A stretch of 39,859 bases of DNA from CAYHOI01 sp964358175 (GCA_964358175.1 CAYHOI010000006.1:1-39859), one strand, 5' to 3'. Numbered from the stretch's first letter, positions 17,111 through 26,542 are shown. Made by a program: numbers and translations. The notes: generated by a model from the sequence alone, not told the origin.

Positions 17111-17366
17111 GAATCTGCGTCCTTTCTAGCACCTTAATAACTCTCCATCGCTTATCTTTGCTCAGAGGGCGTGTCTCCATGATTGAGACCACATCACCAA
17201 CCTTACATTCATTAGTTTCGTCATGTGCCTTAAAACGAATCGATCTTAATATAGTTTTTCTATATTTTGCATGTTGTACTCTTTTTTCAACCTTAACCAC
17301 AATGGTTTTATCCATCTTATCGCTGATGACAACTCCAAACTTAGTTTTTCTTGCCACTCTTTCCAT
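17091..17366 (-). CDS. rpsQ: 30S ribosomal protein S17
   Basis: 91 aa, an OB-fold protein that binds 16S early. TKFGVVISDKMDKTIVVKVE, KYRKTILRSIRFKAHDE, CKVGDVVSIMETRPLSKDKR and WRVIKVLER fit the family. Four nt after rpmC; its last 20 nt overlap rplN. Confidence 0.98.
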   Translation of the reverse strand: MERVARKTKFGVVISDKMDKTIVVKVEKRVQHAKYRKTILRSIRFKAHDETNECKVGDVVSIMETRPLSKDKRWRVIKVLERTQIRDSAGE

Positions 17367-17370
17367 TACG

Positions 17371-17568
17371 TCACCCTTTTTTCTTTGAATTAATCGCTGT
17401 CATCATTTGTGCAATTTCCTTGCGTATCTTCCTAAACCCAGCTGTATTTTTCAGTTGATTGGATACAAGCTGAAATCTTAGCTCAATCATTTCTTTTTGT
17501 TTTTTTTCTATGGCTCCGTTTAAGTCTTCCGTGCTCATCGAATTGATATCTTTATATTTTACCATCAT
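17371..17568 (-). CDS. rpmC: 50S ribosomal protein L29
   Basis: 65 aa, two long helices. L29 lies at the tunnel exit beside L23, where SRP and trigger factor dock. MSTEDLNGAIEKKQKEMIEL followed by RFQLVSNQLKNTAGFRKIRK is the signature. The ATG overlaps the rplP stop by 4 nt. Confidence 0.97.
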   Translation of the reverse strand: MMVKYKDINSMSTEDLNGAIEKKQKEMIELRFQLVSNQLKNTAGFRKIRKEIAQMMTAINSKKKG

Positions 17569-17981
17569 TCTATCTCCATCTTAACAACAAATTTCGTTAA
17601 AACCGGCAATTTGTGAGAAGCTAATCTTAACGCTTCCCTTGCCACTTCCTCAGTCACGTCTCCGAGTTCAAACAACATCTTGCCACGTTTAACTACTGCA
17701 ACAAAATACTCTGGAGACCCTTTCCCTTTGCCCATTCGAGTTTCAGCGGGTATTTTGGTAAAAGGCTTATCAGGGAATATCCGAATATAGACTCTCCCTC
17801 CACGTTTAATGTACCTTGTCATCGCAACACGTGCAGCTTCTATCTGTCTTGCTGTAATCCAATCGTTCTCAAGACATTGCAAACCAAAAGAACCAAATTC
17901 AATATCTGTTCCCTTATTAGCAATACCTTTACGTCGTCCACGCTGCTGCTTACGAAATTTCTGTTTTTTAGGCTGAAGCAT
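17565..17981 (-). CDS. rplP: 50S ribosomal protein L16
   Basis: 138 aa. L16 supports A-site tRNA accommodation. MLQPKKQKFRKQQRGRRKG opens it, then GSFGLQCLENDWITARQIEA, RGGRVYIRIFPDKPFTK and PAETRMGKGKGSPEYFVAVV. Overlaps rpsC by 14 nt and rpmC by 4. Confidence 0.98.
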   Translation of the reverse strand: MLQPKKQKFRKQQRGRRKGIANKGTDIEFGSFGLQCLENDWITARQIEAARVAMTRYIKRGGRVYIRIFPDKPFTKIPAETRMGKGKGSPEYFVAVVKRGKMLFELGDVTEEVAREALRLASHKLPVLTKFVVKMEIE

Positions 17982-18639
17982 ATTTGGATGCGTCCTCCTT
18001 CACAGCCTTTTGGGGCATTATATCACCCTTATATATCCACACTTTAACACCGATCTTACCATAAATGGTTAGTGCTTCAGTAAAGGCATAATCAATATCC
18101 GCTCTAATTGTCTGCAGGGGCACTTTCCCCTCACGGTACCACTCGGTTCGCGCAATCTCGGCACCCCCTAATCGCCCAGCACACATTACCTTAATACCCT
18201 GTGCACCGGCTTTTAATGCTCTATTAACAACTTGCTTCATTGCTCGTCGAAATGCAACGCGCTTCTCAAGTTGCCTTGCAATAGAATCTCCCAGAATTGC
18301 CGCATTCATATCAACATGTCTCTCCTCAACTACATTCAGCTGAATGTCCCTGGTACCAAGCATATTCATAAGCATTTCCTTCAACCTAAGAGCTTCCGAG
18401 CCCCCTTTGCCAATAATAATACCTGGTCTAGCAGCATTTACTGTAATTTCCAGCATGGTATTGCGTCTCCTTATGAAAATCTTAGATATCCCTGCCTTAC
18501 CAAAATGCTTTGATATTAGATCACGTATTTTCTTATCTCCAATTACAAATTGCGCATAGTTTCTATCTGCAAACCAGGTGCTATCCCAGTCCTTGTTTAT
18601 TTTTAATCGAAACGCAATAGGACTAGTTTTTTGCCCCAT
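17968..18639 (-). CDS. rpsC: 30S ribosomal protein S3
   Basis: 223 aa. S3 lies at the mRNA entry of the 30S head. It has the KH type-2 domain with IIIGKGGSEALRLKEML (about 75-91) and the C-terminal domain with VMCAGRLGGAEIARTEWYRE and GKIGVKVWIYKGDIMP. Overlaps rplV by 17 nt and rplP by 14 nt, suggesting coupling. Confidence 0.98.
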   Translation of the reverse strand: MGQKTSPIAFRLKINKDWDSTWFADRNYAQFVIGDKKIRDLISKHFGKAGISKIFIRRRNTMLEITVNAARPGIIIGKGGSEALRLKEMLMNMLGTRDIQLNVVEERHVDMNAAILGDSIARQLEKRVAFRRAMKQVVNRALKAGAQGIKVMCAGRLGGAEIARTEWYREGKVPLQTIRADIDYAFTEALTIYGKIGVKVWIYKGDIMPQKAVKEDASKYASA

Positions 18640-18976
18640 GGTTATCTCCTTCCTTCAGAGTCACGGTAATATGCGATAACTTCTTCTGAATCGCACCACC
18701 ACGACCACGGCTCATTGGCGTAACTCTCTTCATAATCAATGCCTGGCCAACATGTCCCTCAGCAATAATAAGGGCACCCTGATTCAACTTATAATTATGC
18801 ACGGCATTACTCTGTGCACTTTTTACAACATTATAGATAATTCGCGCACTATGGTGAGGCAAAAATTTTAACATTTTTAGAGCCTCAGATACAGGTTTAC
18901 CAACAATCTCCCTCATAACACGGTGGACCTTACGTGGAGATATTCTCAAATATTTTATCGTTGTCTTCACATTCAT
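18623..18976 (-). CDS. rplV: 50S ribosomal protein L22
   Basis: 117 aa. L22 lines the peptide exit tunnel. KYLRISPRKVHRVMREIVGK and the tunnel hairpin TPMSRGRGGAIQKKLSHITV are visible. Its ATG overlaps the rpsS stop by 4 nt. Confidence 0.98.
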   Translation of the reverse strand: MNVKTTIKYLRISPRKVHRVMREIVGKPVSEALKMLKFLPHHSARIIYNVVKSAQSNAVHNYKLNQGALIIAEGHVGQALIMKRVTPMSRGRGGAIQKKLSHITVTLKEGDNHGAKN

Positions 18977-19254
18977 CTTGAACCCTCTGCCACTTTCTTC
19001 ATGGAATGTCCACGAAAAGTTCTTGTATGAACAAATTCACCTAATTTATGACCAATCATATTATCAGAGATAAATATTGGTATATGCTTACGTCCATTAT
19101 GAACCGCGATCGTTAACCCAATCATTTCTGGGATAACCATCGATCTGCGCGACCATGTTTTAATGATCTTGCGATCATCATTCTCTTTCGCTCTTGTAAC
19201 TTTTGTCATCAAATGATCATCAACAAAAGGTCCTTTTTTTAATGAACGTCCCAT
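18973..19254 (-). CDS. rpsS: 30S ribosomal protein S19
   Basis: 93 aa. Head protein that contacts S13 and the 50S subunit. MGRSLKKGPFVDDHLMTKV, IKTWSRRSMVIPEMIGLTIA, VHNGRKHIPIFISDNMIGHK and LGEFVHTRTFRGH are close to consensus. 10 nt after rplB. Confidence 0.98.
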   Translation of the reverse strand: MGRSLKKGPFVDDHLMTKVTRAKENDDRKIIKTWSRRSMVIPEMIGLTIAVHNGRKHIPIFISDNMIGHKLGEFVHTRTFRGHSMKKVAEGSR

Positions 19255-19264
19255 ATTCTACCCC

Positions 19265-20092
19265 TTATTTCTTCCTGCTAATAATATACTGACCAGTTAT
19301 TTTCCGCTTATTACGAGTCTTACTCCCTAACGCAGGCTTTCCTTGGGGAGAAACTGGACCAGGATGTCCGACTGGTGCTTTCCCTTCGCCACCACCATGT
19401 GGGTGATCGTTAGGATTCATCGCAGAACCTCTCACGTGAGGACGACGACCTCGATGTCTACTCTTTCCAGCGTTTCCCAAACGTATATTTCGATGCTCAA
19501 TATTGGACACCTGTCCTAATGTTGCTCGACATTCCAGCCGAATCAGACGAAGCTCACCTGACGATAATCTTACTACCGCATAATCACCTTCCTTAGCCAT
19601 CAATTGCGCACTCGCTCCAGCACTTCGAACAAGCTGTGCACCTTTTCCGGGATTCAACTCAATATTATGAATAACAGTTCCAATAGGAATATCAGCTAAC
19701 TTAAGGGAATTCCCTATACGTATCTCCACTCCCTGACCAGACTGTATGACATCTCCTACACGCAGTCCAACCGGAGAGAGAATATATCTTTTCTCGCCAT
19801 CAAAGTAATTTAAAAGTGCAATTCTAGCAGTGCGATTGGGATCATACTCAATAGCACTAACTCTTGACTTAATGCCGTCCTTATCGCGTTTAAAATCGAT
19901 ACATCTATACAATTGACGATTGCCTCCGCCACGATGCCTTACTGTAATCTCACCCTTATTATTACGCCCGCCATGCTTGTCTTTTTTGCACAGCAAAGAT
20001 TTCTCCGGTGTCGTTCTCGTAATTTCAGAAAAATCAGAATATATCATATTCCGACTTCCATTACTCGCTCCTTTTACAATCCTTGTTCCCAT
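19265..20092 (-). CDS. rplB: 50S ribosomal protein L2
   Basis: 275 aa. L2 is needed for subunit joining and peptidyl transfer. KHGGRNNKGEITVRHRGGGN, the central SH3-like domain, and the C-terminal loop HPHGGGEGKAPVGHPGPVSP with its conserved histidine are all present. 12 nt after rplW. Confidence 0.98.
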   Translation of the reverse strand: MGTRIVKGASNGSRNMIYSDFSEITRTTPEKSLLCKKDKHGGRNNKGEITVRHRGGGNRQLYRCIDFKRDKDGIKSRVSAIEYDPNRTARIALLNYFDGEKRYILSPVGLRVGDVIQSGQGVEIRIGNSLKLADIPIGTVIHNIELNPGKGAQLVRSAGASAQLMAKEGDYAVVRLSSGELRLIRLECRATLGQVSNIEHRNIRLGNAGKSRHRGRRPHVRGSAMNPNDHPHGGGEGKAPVGHPGPVSPQGKPALGSKTRNKRKITGQYIISRKK

Positions 20093-20104
20093 AATCCTTC
20101 TCTC

Positions 20105-20389
20105 CTAAGCTAATTTCTCAAAATTAGCAATTTTGTCACCATCTCTTAACATAACAACAGCTTTCTTCCACGCACTTGACTTCCCTATAAACCGGCCAAG
20201 TCTCTTTACCTTTGCTCTTACATTAAGCGTATTCACGGACACGACCTTTACACCAAACATACCTTCAACAGCTTTTCGTATTTCGATCTTGTTCGATGAT
20301 CTCATGACCTCAAAAACATACTTGTTCTCAGCCCCGAGAAGCGAACTTTTCTCAGTGATAATGGGGCGTATAATAATTTGCTTAGCCAC
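20105..20389 (-). CDS. rplW: 50S ribosomal protein L23
   Basis: 94 aa; the start is GTG at 20389 inside the rplD end (8 nt overlap), with GAGGAG 10 nt upstream. L23 is the main docking site for trigger factor and SRP at the tunnel exit. IIIRPIITEKSSLLGAENKY, FEVMRSSNKIEIRKAVE and the closing KKAVVMLRDGDKI identify it. Confidence 0.97.
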   Translation of the reverse strand: MAKQIIIRPIITEKSSLLGAENKYVFEVMRSSNKIEIRKAVEGMFGVKVVSVNTLNVRAKVKRLGRFIGKSSAWKKAVVMLRDGDKIANFEKLA

Positions 20390-21011
20390 GATCGATCATC
20401 TCCTCAAGTTGTTGCAATGAAGCATCCTCAAATATAATTCCTTGAGCATCGACAATATCCACGATATTCAGGCCATGTACACTTTGAATCTTTAAACGAC
20501 TAATATTGCCGAGTAAAACTTCTCGTGATTGTTTTTTTTGTGTTACAAAGAGTATTTTCTTTCCTCCCATTTCTAGCGTCTGCATGATAGACAAAAAGTC
20601 CGATACCTTTTTTATGCTTGTTTCAAAATCCTGTGCAGATTCCAACACTACTGTATCAGGAGATTTTGCACTCAAAGCCATCAATAAACCCTTTCTTGCA
20701 ACTTTCTTGTTCACCTTGATATGCCTCTTAACATTTTGTGGGCCAAATATAACCCCACCACCAACCCAAAGAGGTGACCTGATCGTCCCTGCTCGTGCAC
20801 GACCTGTTCCCTTCTGTCTCCAAGGTTTACAGCCTCCACCAGATACTTCAGCTCTCGTCTTAACTTTTGCCGTTTTTCTCATTCCTCTTAACCGATAAGT
20901 ATGAACAAGAAAATGAATCAGTCCATCTACGGCAGTCAAATCAAACATATGATCTTTAACCTGAATCTCTCCAGCTTTTTGACTACTTAATGAATATGAT
21001 TTTAACTTCAT
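20382..21011 (-). CDS. rplD: 50S ribosomal protein L4
   Basis: 209 aa. The extended loop reaches the exit tunnel; in relatives L4 also represses the S10 operon. KTRAEVSGGGCKPWRQKGTG and RARAGTIRSPLWVGGGVIFG are the loop; VVDIVDAQGI-like sequence (NIVDIVDAQGIIFEDASL) closes the fold. Follows rplC by 12 nt and overlaps rplW by 8 nt. Confidence 0.98.
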   Translation of the reverse strand: MKLKSYSLSSQKAGEIQVKDHMFDLTAVDGLIHFLVHTYRLRGMRKTAKVKTRAEVSGGGCKPWRQKGTGRARAGTIRSPLWVGGGVIFGPQNVKRHIKVNKKVARKGLLMALSAKSPDTVVLESAQDFETSIKKVSDFLSIMQTLEMGGKKILFVTQKKQSREVLLGNISRLKIQSVHGLNIVDIVDAQGIIFEDASLQQLEEMIDRG

Positions 21012-21023
21012 GCTTTTCCTACC

Positions 21024-21647
21024 TTAATTATAAATCTTAATTAAACCACCTGTAGGTCCCGGCACAGCCCCTTTGATCAACAGGATATTTTTTTCTGCTA
21101 AAACCTTAATCACCAACACATTCTTAACCGTTGCAAGCACATTTCCGTAGTGGCCTGCAGTTTTTTGCCCTTTCCACACCTTTGCCTGCCCTGTGCCTGC
21201 TCCACTTGTACCTTTTCGACGATGATGCTTAGAACCATGTGAGATAGGCCCAATTGTAAAATTATATCGCTTTACAGTACCGGTAAATCCTCGTCCCTTC
21301 ATAATGCCTGAAGCATTCACTTTCTCATTCTCTTCGAATTGAATAACACTTAGAGCTTCTCCAAGCTTAAATTCATCAGAATTCTTAAGTCTTAATTCAA
21401 CCATTTTCTTAAAGAAACGACTTAGGCCAGCAGATTGCCCCTTCATCGGCTTAGTCAGACGATTTTCCTTAACCTCTTTAATGCCAACTTTTAATGCAAA
21501 ATACCCATCCTTTTCGCTGGTTTTCTTTTGCAGGACAACATTCTCACAAGCCTCTAAAACTGTCACCGGAATGATGTTGCCCTTTTCATTAAAAACCTGT
21601 GTCATTCCAATTTTTTTCGCAATTATTCCCTTATTAATCTCTTTCAT
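21024..21647 (-). CDS. rplC: 50S ribosomal protein L3
   Basis: 207 aa. Early 50S assembly protein near the peptidyl-transferase centre. KGIIAKKIGMTQVFNEKGNI, MKGRGFTGTVKRYNF, GPISHGSKHHRRKGTSGAGT and the end GAVPGPTGGLIKIY fit the family. 27 nt after rpsJ. Confidence 0.98.
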   Translation of the reverse strand: MKEINKGIIAKKIGMTQVFNEKGNIIPVTVLEACENVVLQKKTSEKDGYFALKVGIKEVKENRLTKPMKGQSAGLSRFFKKMVELRLKNSDEFKLGEALSVIQFEENEKVNASGIMKGRGFTGTVKRYNFTIGPISHGSKHHRRKGTSGAGTGQAKVWKGQKTAGHYGNVLATVKNVLVIKVLAEKNILLIKGAVPGPTGGLIKIYN

Positions 21648-21674
21648 GGCTACCCTTCTTGTTTTCGAAAAAAC

Positions 21675-22256
21675 TTATCCTAACTTAATCTCAATATCTA
21701 CGCCTGCGGGTAGATCCAACTGCATTAATGCATCTATCGTTGATGCAGGAGGGTTCACAATGTCAATAAGCCTCTTATGGGTTCTGATCTCAAAATGTTC
21801 ACCACCGCGTTTATTGACGTGTGGCGATTTCAGAACGCACCATACATTTTTGTCGGTTGGCAACGGCACAGGACCAATGACCTTCGCGCCTGATCTCTGA
21901 GCTGTTCCGACAATCTTTTCGCTGGATTGATCCAATACTCTATAATCAAATGCCTTCAACTTAATCCTTACCTTTTGCGCAACTTTCGACTTTGTAGTAA
22001 CCGGATTCTGTCTCACGACAACAGTGGTTTTTGAAGGGGGCACGGTAGCCCTAGGTGAAGCTACCACCCCTTTTAAAACTGACTTTGAAGTAGCCTTCTC
22101 CACTGGCTTACTGGTTCCCTTATCGGTTGACTTAAGGGGCTTAACAGAAGCACTCTCTGGCTCAAGCGTGGCTTTCACGGTTGCCTTTGCAACACTTCCA
22201 GCTTGTTTTATCGTTTTAGGCTTCTCTGTCTTTTTATCTGAGCTACTTGTTGTCAT
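21675..22256 (-). CDS. rpsJ: 30S ribosomal protein S10 (NusE) with long basic N-terminal extension
   Basis: 193 aa, where S10 is normally about 102-105. The normal protein occupies roughly 92-193: VRIKLKAFDYRVLDQSSEKI, GAKVIGPVPLPTDKNVWCVL, SPHVNKRGGEHFEIRTHKR and LPAGVDIEIKLG. Residues 1-90 are low-complexity and rich in K, T, S, P and A, probably disordered and basic. The ATG at 22256 is supported by AAGGA 8 nt upstream, 14 nt after the tuf stop, while the only candidate start near the core (a GTG around codon 80) has no ribosome site. The frame is uninterrupted. S10 also acts as NusE in antitermination and is the partner of the NusG C-terminal domain. Confidence 0.95.
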   Translation of the reverse strand: MTTSSSDKKTEKPKTIKQAGSVAKATVKATLEPESASVKPLKSTDKGTSKPVEKATSKSVLKGVVASPRATVPPSKTTVVVRQNPVTTKSKVAQKVRIKLKAFDYRVLDQSSEKIVGTAQRSGAKVIGPVPLPTDKNVWCVLKSPHVNKRGGEHFEIRTHKRLIDIVNPPASTIDALMQLDLPAGVDIEIKLG

Positions 22257-22270
22257 TAAATCAATCCTTT

Positions 22271-23470
22271 TTACGCAATTATTTTTGTTACGACACCGGC
22301 ACCGACTGTACGGCCACCCTCACGAATTGCAAAACGCAAACCTTCTTCAATAGCTATTGGCATAATGAGCTCTACAACCATGTTCACATTGTCTCCAGGC
22401 ATCACCATCTCAACATTCTCTGGAAGCTCGATATGTCCTGTAACATCAGTTGTTCTCATATAAAACTGAGGACGATATCCTTTGAAGAAAGGCGTATGTC
22501 TTCCACCCTCTTCCTTTTTTAAAACGTAAACTTCAGCGTTAAACTTTGTATGAGGGTTGATACTTCCCTTCTTTGCTATGACTTGACCACGAAATAACTC
22601 AGATTTATCACAGCCTCTAAGCAACAAACCAACATTGTCACCAGCCATACCCTCATCCAGGGTCTTCCTGAACATCTCTACACCTGTGACAACAACCGGC
22701 TTAGACTTCTCCATCATCCCAACAACCTCAACTTCTTCGCCAACTTTCACTTTTCCTCTTTCAATACGACCTGTACCAACAGTCCCACGGCCTGTAATTG
22801 AAAATACGTCTTCAACTGGCATCAAGAATGGCTTTTCAATATCCCTCTTTGGTGTTGGAATGTACTCATCTACCTTATTCATCAGCTCAAAAATGGCTTT
22901 CACATTCGGATCGTCTGGTTTATCAAAATTCTCTAATGCCTTCAATGCCGATCCTCTAATAATGGGGATATCATCGCCAGGATATTTATATTTACTGAGA
23001 AGCTCTCTCACTTCCATTTCAACCAACTCGATAAGCTCAGGATCATCCACCATATCTACCTTATTCAAAAAAACGACAATGTAAGGCACATTCACTTGTC
23101 GAGCAAGCAAAATATGTTCACGTGTCTGAGGCATGGGTCCATCAGCAGCAGATACCACAAGTATTGCACCATCCATCTGCGCAGCACCCGTAATCATATT
23201 TTTAACATAATCGGCATGCCCAGGACAATCCACGTGTGCATAGTGACGTGTTTTTGTTTCGTATTCTACGTGAGCAGTATTAATCGTAATTCCACGTTCC
23301 TTTTCCTCAGGTGCACTATCAATTTGATCATAGGCCACCTTTTTAGCACCACCAACAGTTGAAAGTACTGATGTAATCGCTGCAGTCAGTGTAGTTTTAC
23401 CATGATCAACGTGTCCAATTGTTCCCACATTCACATGAGGTTTCTTTCTTTCAAATTTTTCTCTTGCCAT
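22271..23470 (-). CDS. tuf: Elongation factor Tu
   Basis: 399 aa. GTPase that brings aminoacyl-tRNA to the ribosome. G1 GHVDHGKTTL (about 19-28), the effector ERGITINTAHVEYE, G3 DCPGHADY, G4 NKVDMVDD and the domain 2/3 landmarks GRGTVGTGRIERG and REGGRTVGAGVVTKI are all present. GGAGGAATT precedes the ATG. It is the only tuf in the window; a second copy before tRNA-Trp/secE, present in many bacteria, is not found here. Confidence 0.99.
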   Translation of the reverse strand: MAREKFERKKPHVNVGTIGHVDHGKTTLTAAITSVLSTVGGAKKVAYDQIDSAPEEKERGITINTAHVEYETKTRHYAHVDCPGHADYVKNMITGAAQMDGAILVVSAADGPMPQTREHILLARQVNVPYIVVFLNKVDMVDDPELIELVEMEVRELLSKYKYPGDDIPIIRGSALKALENFDKPDDPNVKAIFELMNKVDEYIPTPKRDIEKPFLMPVEDVFSITGRGTVGTGRIERGKVKVGEEVEVVGMMEKSKPVVVTGVEMFRKTLDEGMAGDNVGLLLRGCDKSELFRGQVIAKKGSINPHTKFNAEVYVLKKEEGGRHTPFFKGYRPQFYMRTTDVTGHIELPENVEMVMPGDNVNMVVELIMPIAIEEGLRFAIREGGRTVGAGVVTKIIA

Positions 23471-23505
23471 AACAATTCCTCCTTTATTCTTTTCTTAGTA
23501 GAAGT

Positions 23506-25602
23506 CTACTTCGTTCCCTTGGCTTTGGCAATAACTGCTTCTGCCTGATTTTTTGGAACCTCTTCGTAACACGCAAACTGCATCGAATAGTCACCTCTAC
23601 CTTGTGTCTTGCTTCTTAAATCCGTTGAATACCCGAACATCTCAGCAAGAGGCACCTTCGCACGAATCTTCTGTGTTTTACCAAGAGCCTCCATGCCTTC
23701 TATTCGTCCACGTCTGGAATTTAAATCACCAATAACATCGCCCATATTATCATCTGGACATACAGACTCTACATCCATAATTGGCTCCAACAAAACAGCT
23801 TTTGCCTTCAGACAGGCCTCCTTAAAGGCCATTGATCCAGCAATCTTAAAAGCCATCTCGGAGGAATCAACATCATGATACGATCCATCATAAAGCGTTA
23901 CCTTAACGTCCACCATAGGATACCCTGCAAGAACACCCGTATCCATGGCTTCCTTTACTCCTTTTTCAACTGCTGGGATATATTCCCTCGGAATTGCCCC
24001 CCCTGAAATATCGTTAACAAACACAAAACCCTGAGTACGATCCAAAGGCTCAATTTTTATATAGACATGGCCGTATTGACCTCGACCACCGGATTGTCTA
24101 ATAAACTTACCTTCTTGCTCAACCGTTCCTCTAATCGTTTCCTTGTATGCAACTTGGGGCTTTCCGACATTAGCCTCTACCTTAAACTCTCGAAGTAGAC
24201 GATCAACAATGATCTCAAGATGCAACTCACCCATCCCTGCGATAATCGTCTGTCCTGTCTCGTGATCAATTCTTACCTTAAAGGTAGGATCTTCTTCTGC
24301 CAATTTCGAAAGAGCAAGGGACAACTTTTCTTGATCAGCCTTTGTTTTCGGCTCAATAGCAACGGATATTACGGGATCAGGAAAATCCATTGACTCCAAA
24401 ATTATTCGAGATCCCTCATCACAAAGGGTATCGCCCGTTGTCGTAACCTTCAAACCAACTGCAGCAGCAATATCACCTGTGCTCACCTCGGATATTTCCT
24501 CGCGCGTATTCGCATGCATTAGCAATAATCGTCCGACTCTCTCTCGTTGATCCTTAACACTATTCATCACATAAGAACCTGCTGTCATTTTTCCCGAATA
24601 AACGCGGAAATAGGTTAACTTTCCAACAAAAGGATCTGTTGCAATCTTGAAAGCAAGTGCTGAAAACTTCTCAGTATCACTGGATGCTCGAACAATCTCA
24701 TTGCCAGTTTTAGGATCAATCCCTGTTATCGGAGGTAAATCCAGCGGAGAAGGTAGATAATCAAGCACCGAATCCAATAAAGTTTGAATACCTTTATTTT
24801 TAAAAGCTGTCCCGCAAATACAGGGCACAATCTGCCCCGTGACGGTACCTTTTCGAATTCCAGAAATAATTTCCTCATCCGTTAACTTTTCTCCATTAAA
24901 ATATTTCTCCATGAGCTTGTCATCAAACTCAGCAGCGGCCTCAGTTGCAGCATCGCGATACTTTTGAGCAAGTTCCATCAGATCATCCGGAACATCAATC
25001 ACATCGAAAGTTACCCCCAGATCATCACCCTGCCATCGGTATCCCTTCAGCTTAATGACATCAATAACTCCCGAAAACCCTTCCTCTTTACCAATGGGAA
25101 TCTGGAGAACCACAGGCTTACCGCCTAACTTGTTCTTAACGTCCTCTACAACACGGAAGAAATCGGCACCTACTCGATCCATTTTATTTACAAAAATTAA
25201 TCGTGGCACCCGATACTTGGTAGCCTGACGCCAAACAGTTTCAGATTGAGGCTGAACACCGCCAACACCACAAAAAACAGCAACAACGCCATCAAGCACT
25301 CTTAGGGATCTTTCAACCTCAACAGTAAAATCAACGTGACCAGGTGTATCAATAATATTAATCCGATGATCCTTCCAAAAACAAGTTGTCGCAGCGGATG
25401 TTATTGTGATTCCACGTTCCTGCTCCTGAACCATCCAGTCCATCGTTGCAGCACCTTCATGTACCTCACCGATTTTGTAGTTTTTCCCAGTGTAATACAA
25501 TACTCTCTCGGTAACGGTTGTCTTCCCAGCATCAATATGAGCCGCAATTCCAATATTTCTTAAACGATTTAATGGGACATGAATATTACCAGTGGCTGCC
25601 AT
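23506..25602 (-). CDS. fusA: Elongation factor G
   Basis: 698 aa. Translocation GTPase. G1 AHIDAGKTTVTERVLYYTG, ERGITITSAATTCFW, DTPGHVDFTVEVERSLRVLD and NKMDRVGADFF form the G domain (1-290). Domain II, III (GMGELHLEIIVDRLLREF), IV (GRGQYGHVYIKIEP) and V (GRIEGMEALGKTQKIRAKVP) follow in order. The str-operon place between rpsG (9 nt) and tuf (35 nt) is standard. Confidence 0.99.
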   Translation of the reverse strand: MAATGNIHVPLNRLRNIGIAAHIDAGKTTVTERVLYYTGKNYKIGEVHEGAATMDWMVQEQERGITITSAATTCFWKDHRINIIDTPGHVDFTVEVERSLRVLDGVVAVFCGVGGVQPQSETVWRQATKYRVPRLIFVNKMDRVGADFFRVVEDVKNKLGGKPVVLQIPIGKEEGFSGVIDVIKLKGYRWQGDDLGVTFDVIDVPDDLMELAQKYRDAATEAAAEFDDKLMEKYFNGEKLTDEEIISGIRKGTVTGQIVPCICGTAFKNKGIQTLLDSVLDYLPSPLDLPPITGIDPKTGNEIVRASSDTEKFSALAFKIATDPFVGKLTYFRVYSGKMTAGSYVMNSVKDQRERVGRLLLMHANTREEISEVSTGDIAAAVGLKVTTTGDTLCDEGSRIILESMDFPDPVISVAIEPKTKADQEKLSLALSKLAEEDPTFKVRIDHETGQTIIAGMGELHLEIIVDRLLREFKVEANVGKPQVAYKETIRGTVEQEGKFIRQSGGRGQYGHVYIKIEPLDRTQGFVFVNDISGGAIPREYIPAVEKGVKEAMDTGVLAGYPMVDVKVTLYDGSYHDVDSSEMAFKIAGSMAFKEACLKAKAVLLEPIMDVESVCPDDNMGDVIGDLNSRRGRIEGMEALGKTQKIRAKVPLAEMFGYSTDLRSKTQGRGDYSMQFACYEEVPKNQAEAVIAKAKGTK

Positions 25603-25611
25603 AATCTATTC

Positions 25612-26085
25612 CTACCACCTAAAGTGAGCAAAAGCTTTATTTGCTTCTGCCATCCTATGAACATCATCACGTTTCTTAATGGCTGCCCCGGCGTTCTCAG
25701 AAGCATCCATAAATTCCTTTGACAATTTCTCAACCATCGACTTGCCCGGACGTACTCTCGAATACTGAATCAGCCATCTCATCCCCAGGGATTGGCTACG
25801 ATTACGGCGAACCTCCATGGGAACCTGATAGGTTGCTCCTCCGACTCTACGTCCCTTAACTTCCATAATTGGACTAACATTTCGTAGCGCCTCACTAAAT
25901 ACCTTAAAAGGATCAGCATCCTTCTTAGTTGCTGAAATCTTATCAAGTGCATCATAAAAAATGGTTTCAGCAATTGATCGCTTACCATCAAGCATCATGT
26001 GATTAATGAATCTAGACACAACGACACTGTTATATCTGATGTCAGGCTTGACTTTTCTCTCTTCACTTTGACGTCTTCTTACCAC
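25612..26085 (-). CDS. rpsG: 30S ribosomal protein S7
   Basis: 157 aa; the start is GTG. S7 nucleates the 30S head and lines the E site; in relatives it represses the str operon. MVRRRQSEERKVKPDIRYNS, RFINHMMLDGKRSIAETIFY, VEVKGRRVGGATYQVP-like sequence (MEVKGRRVGGATYQVPMEVR) and the end RMAEANKAFAHFRW fit. 10 nt after rpsL. Confidence 0.98.
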   Translation of the reverse strand: MVRRRQSEERKVKPDIRYNSVVVSRFINHMMLDGKRSIAETIFYDALDKISATKKDADPFKVFSEALRNVSPIMEVKGRRVGGATYQVPMEVRRNRSQSLGMRWLIQYSRVRPGKSMVEKLSKEFMDASENAGAAIKKRDDVHRMAEANKAFAHFRW

Positions 26086-26095
26086 AATCTATACC

Positions 26096-26470
26096 TTACT
26101 TCTTTTCCTGTTTTGCGCCGTACTTCGAACGTGATTGCTTTCGCTTTGCAACCCCAGTGGTATCTAAGGACCCACGCACAATATGATAACGAACTCCTGG
26201 CAAATCCTTCACACGACCGCCACGAACCAATACAACTGAGTGCTCTTGAAGATTATGCCCCTCACCTGGTATGTAGGCCGTAACCTCAAACCCATTGGTC
26301 AAACGAACACGAGCTACTTTGCGCAATGCAGAATTTGGCTTCTTTGGAGTGGTCGTATATACCCTAGTACATACCCCTCTTCTCTGCGGACATTCGGCAA
26401 GAGCTGGAACATTATCTTTGTCCTTCTTTTGCTTTCTTCCTTTGCGCACTAATTGATTAATTGTCGGCAT
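26096..26470 (-). CDS. rpsL: 30S ribosomal protein S12
   Basis: 124 aa. Decoding-centre protein. MPTINQLVRKGRKQ opens it. K43 (in TTTPKKPNSALRK) and K88 (in RVKDLPGVRYH) are the lysines whose change gives streptomycin resistance in relatives; both are wild type here. D89 is the residue methylthiolated in some bacteria. GAGGAG lies 9 nt before the ATG, behind a consensus promoter in the gap after rpoC. Confidence 0.98.
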   Translation of the reverse strand: MPTINQLVRKGRKQKKDKDNVPALAECPQRRGVCTRVYTTTPKKPNSALRKVARVRLTNGFEVTAYIPGEGHNLQEHSVVLVRGGRVKDLPGVRYHIVRGSLDTTGVAKRKQSRSKYGAKQEKK

Positions 26471-26504
26471 TAAATATTTCTCCTCTTTTTAGACAACGAG
26501 AGGT

Positions 26505-26533
26505 ATTCTAGTCTACTCATTACCCCTTGTCAA
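26505..26533 (-). promoter_or_regulatory. Promoter of the str/S10/spc/alpha block
   Basis: TTGACA at 26533-26528 is followed after exactly 17 nt by TAGAAT at 26510-26505, 6/6 and 5/6 matches to the sigma-70 consensus. It lies in the 72 nt gap between the rpoC stop and the rpsL start and would give a leader of about 28 nt. It could transcribe rpsL through the downstream ribosomal genes independently of rpoBC. Confidence 0.8.
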
Positions 26534-26542
26534 TCATATTGT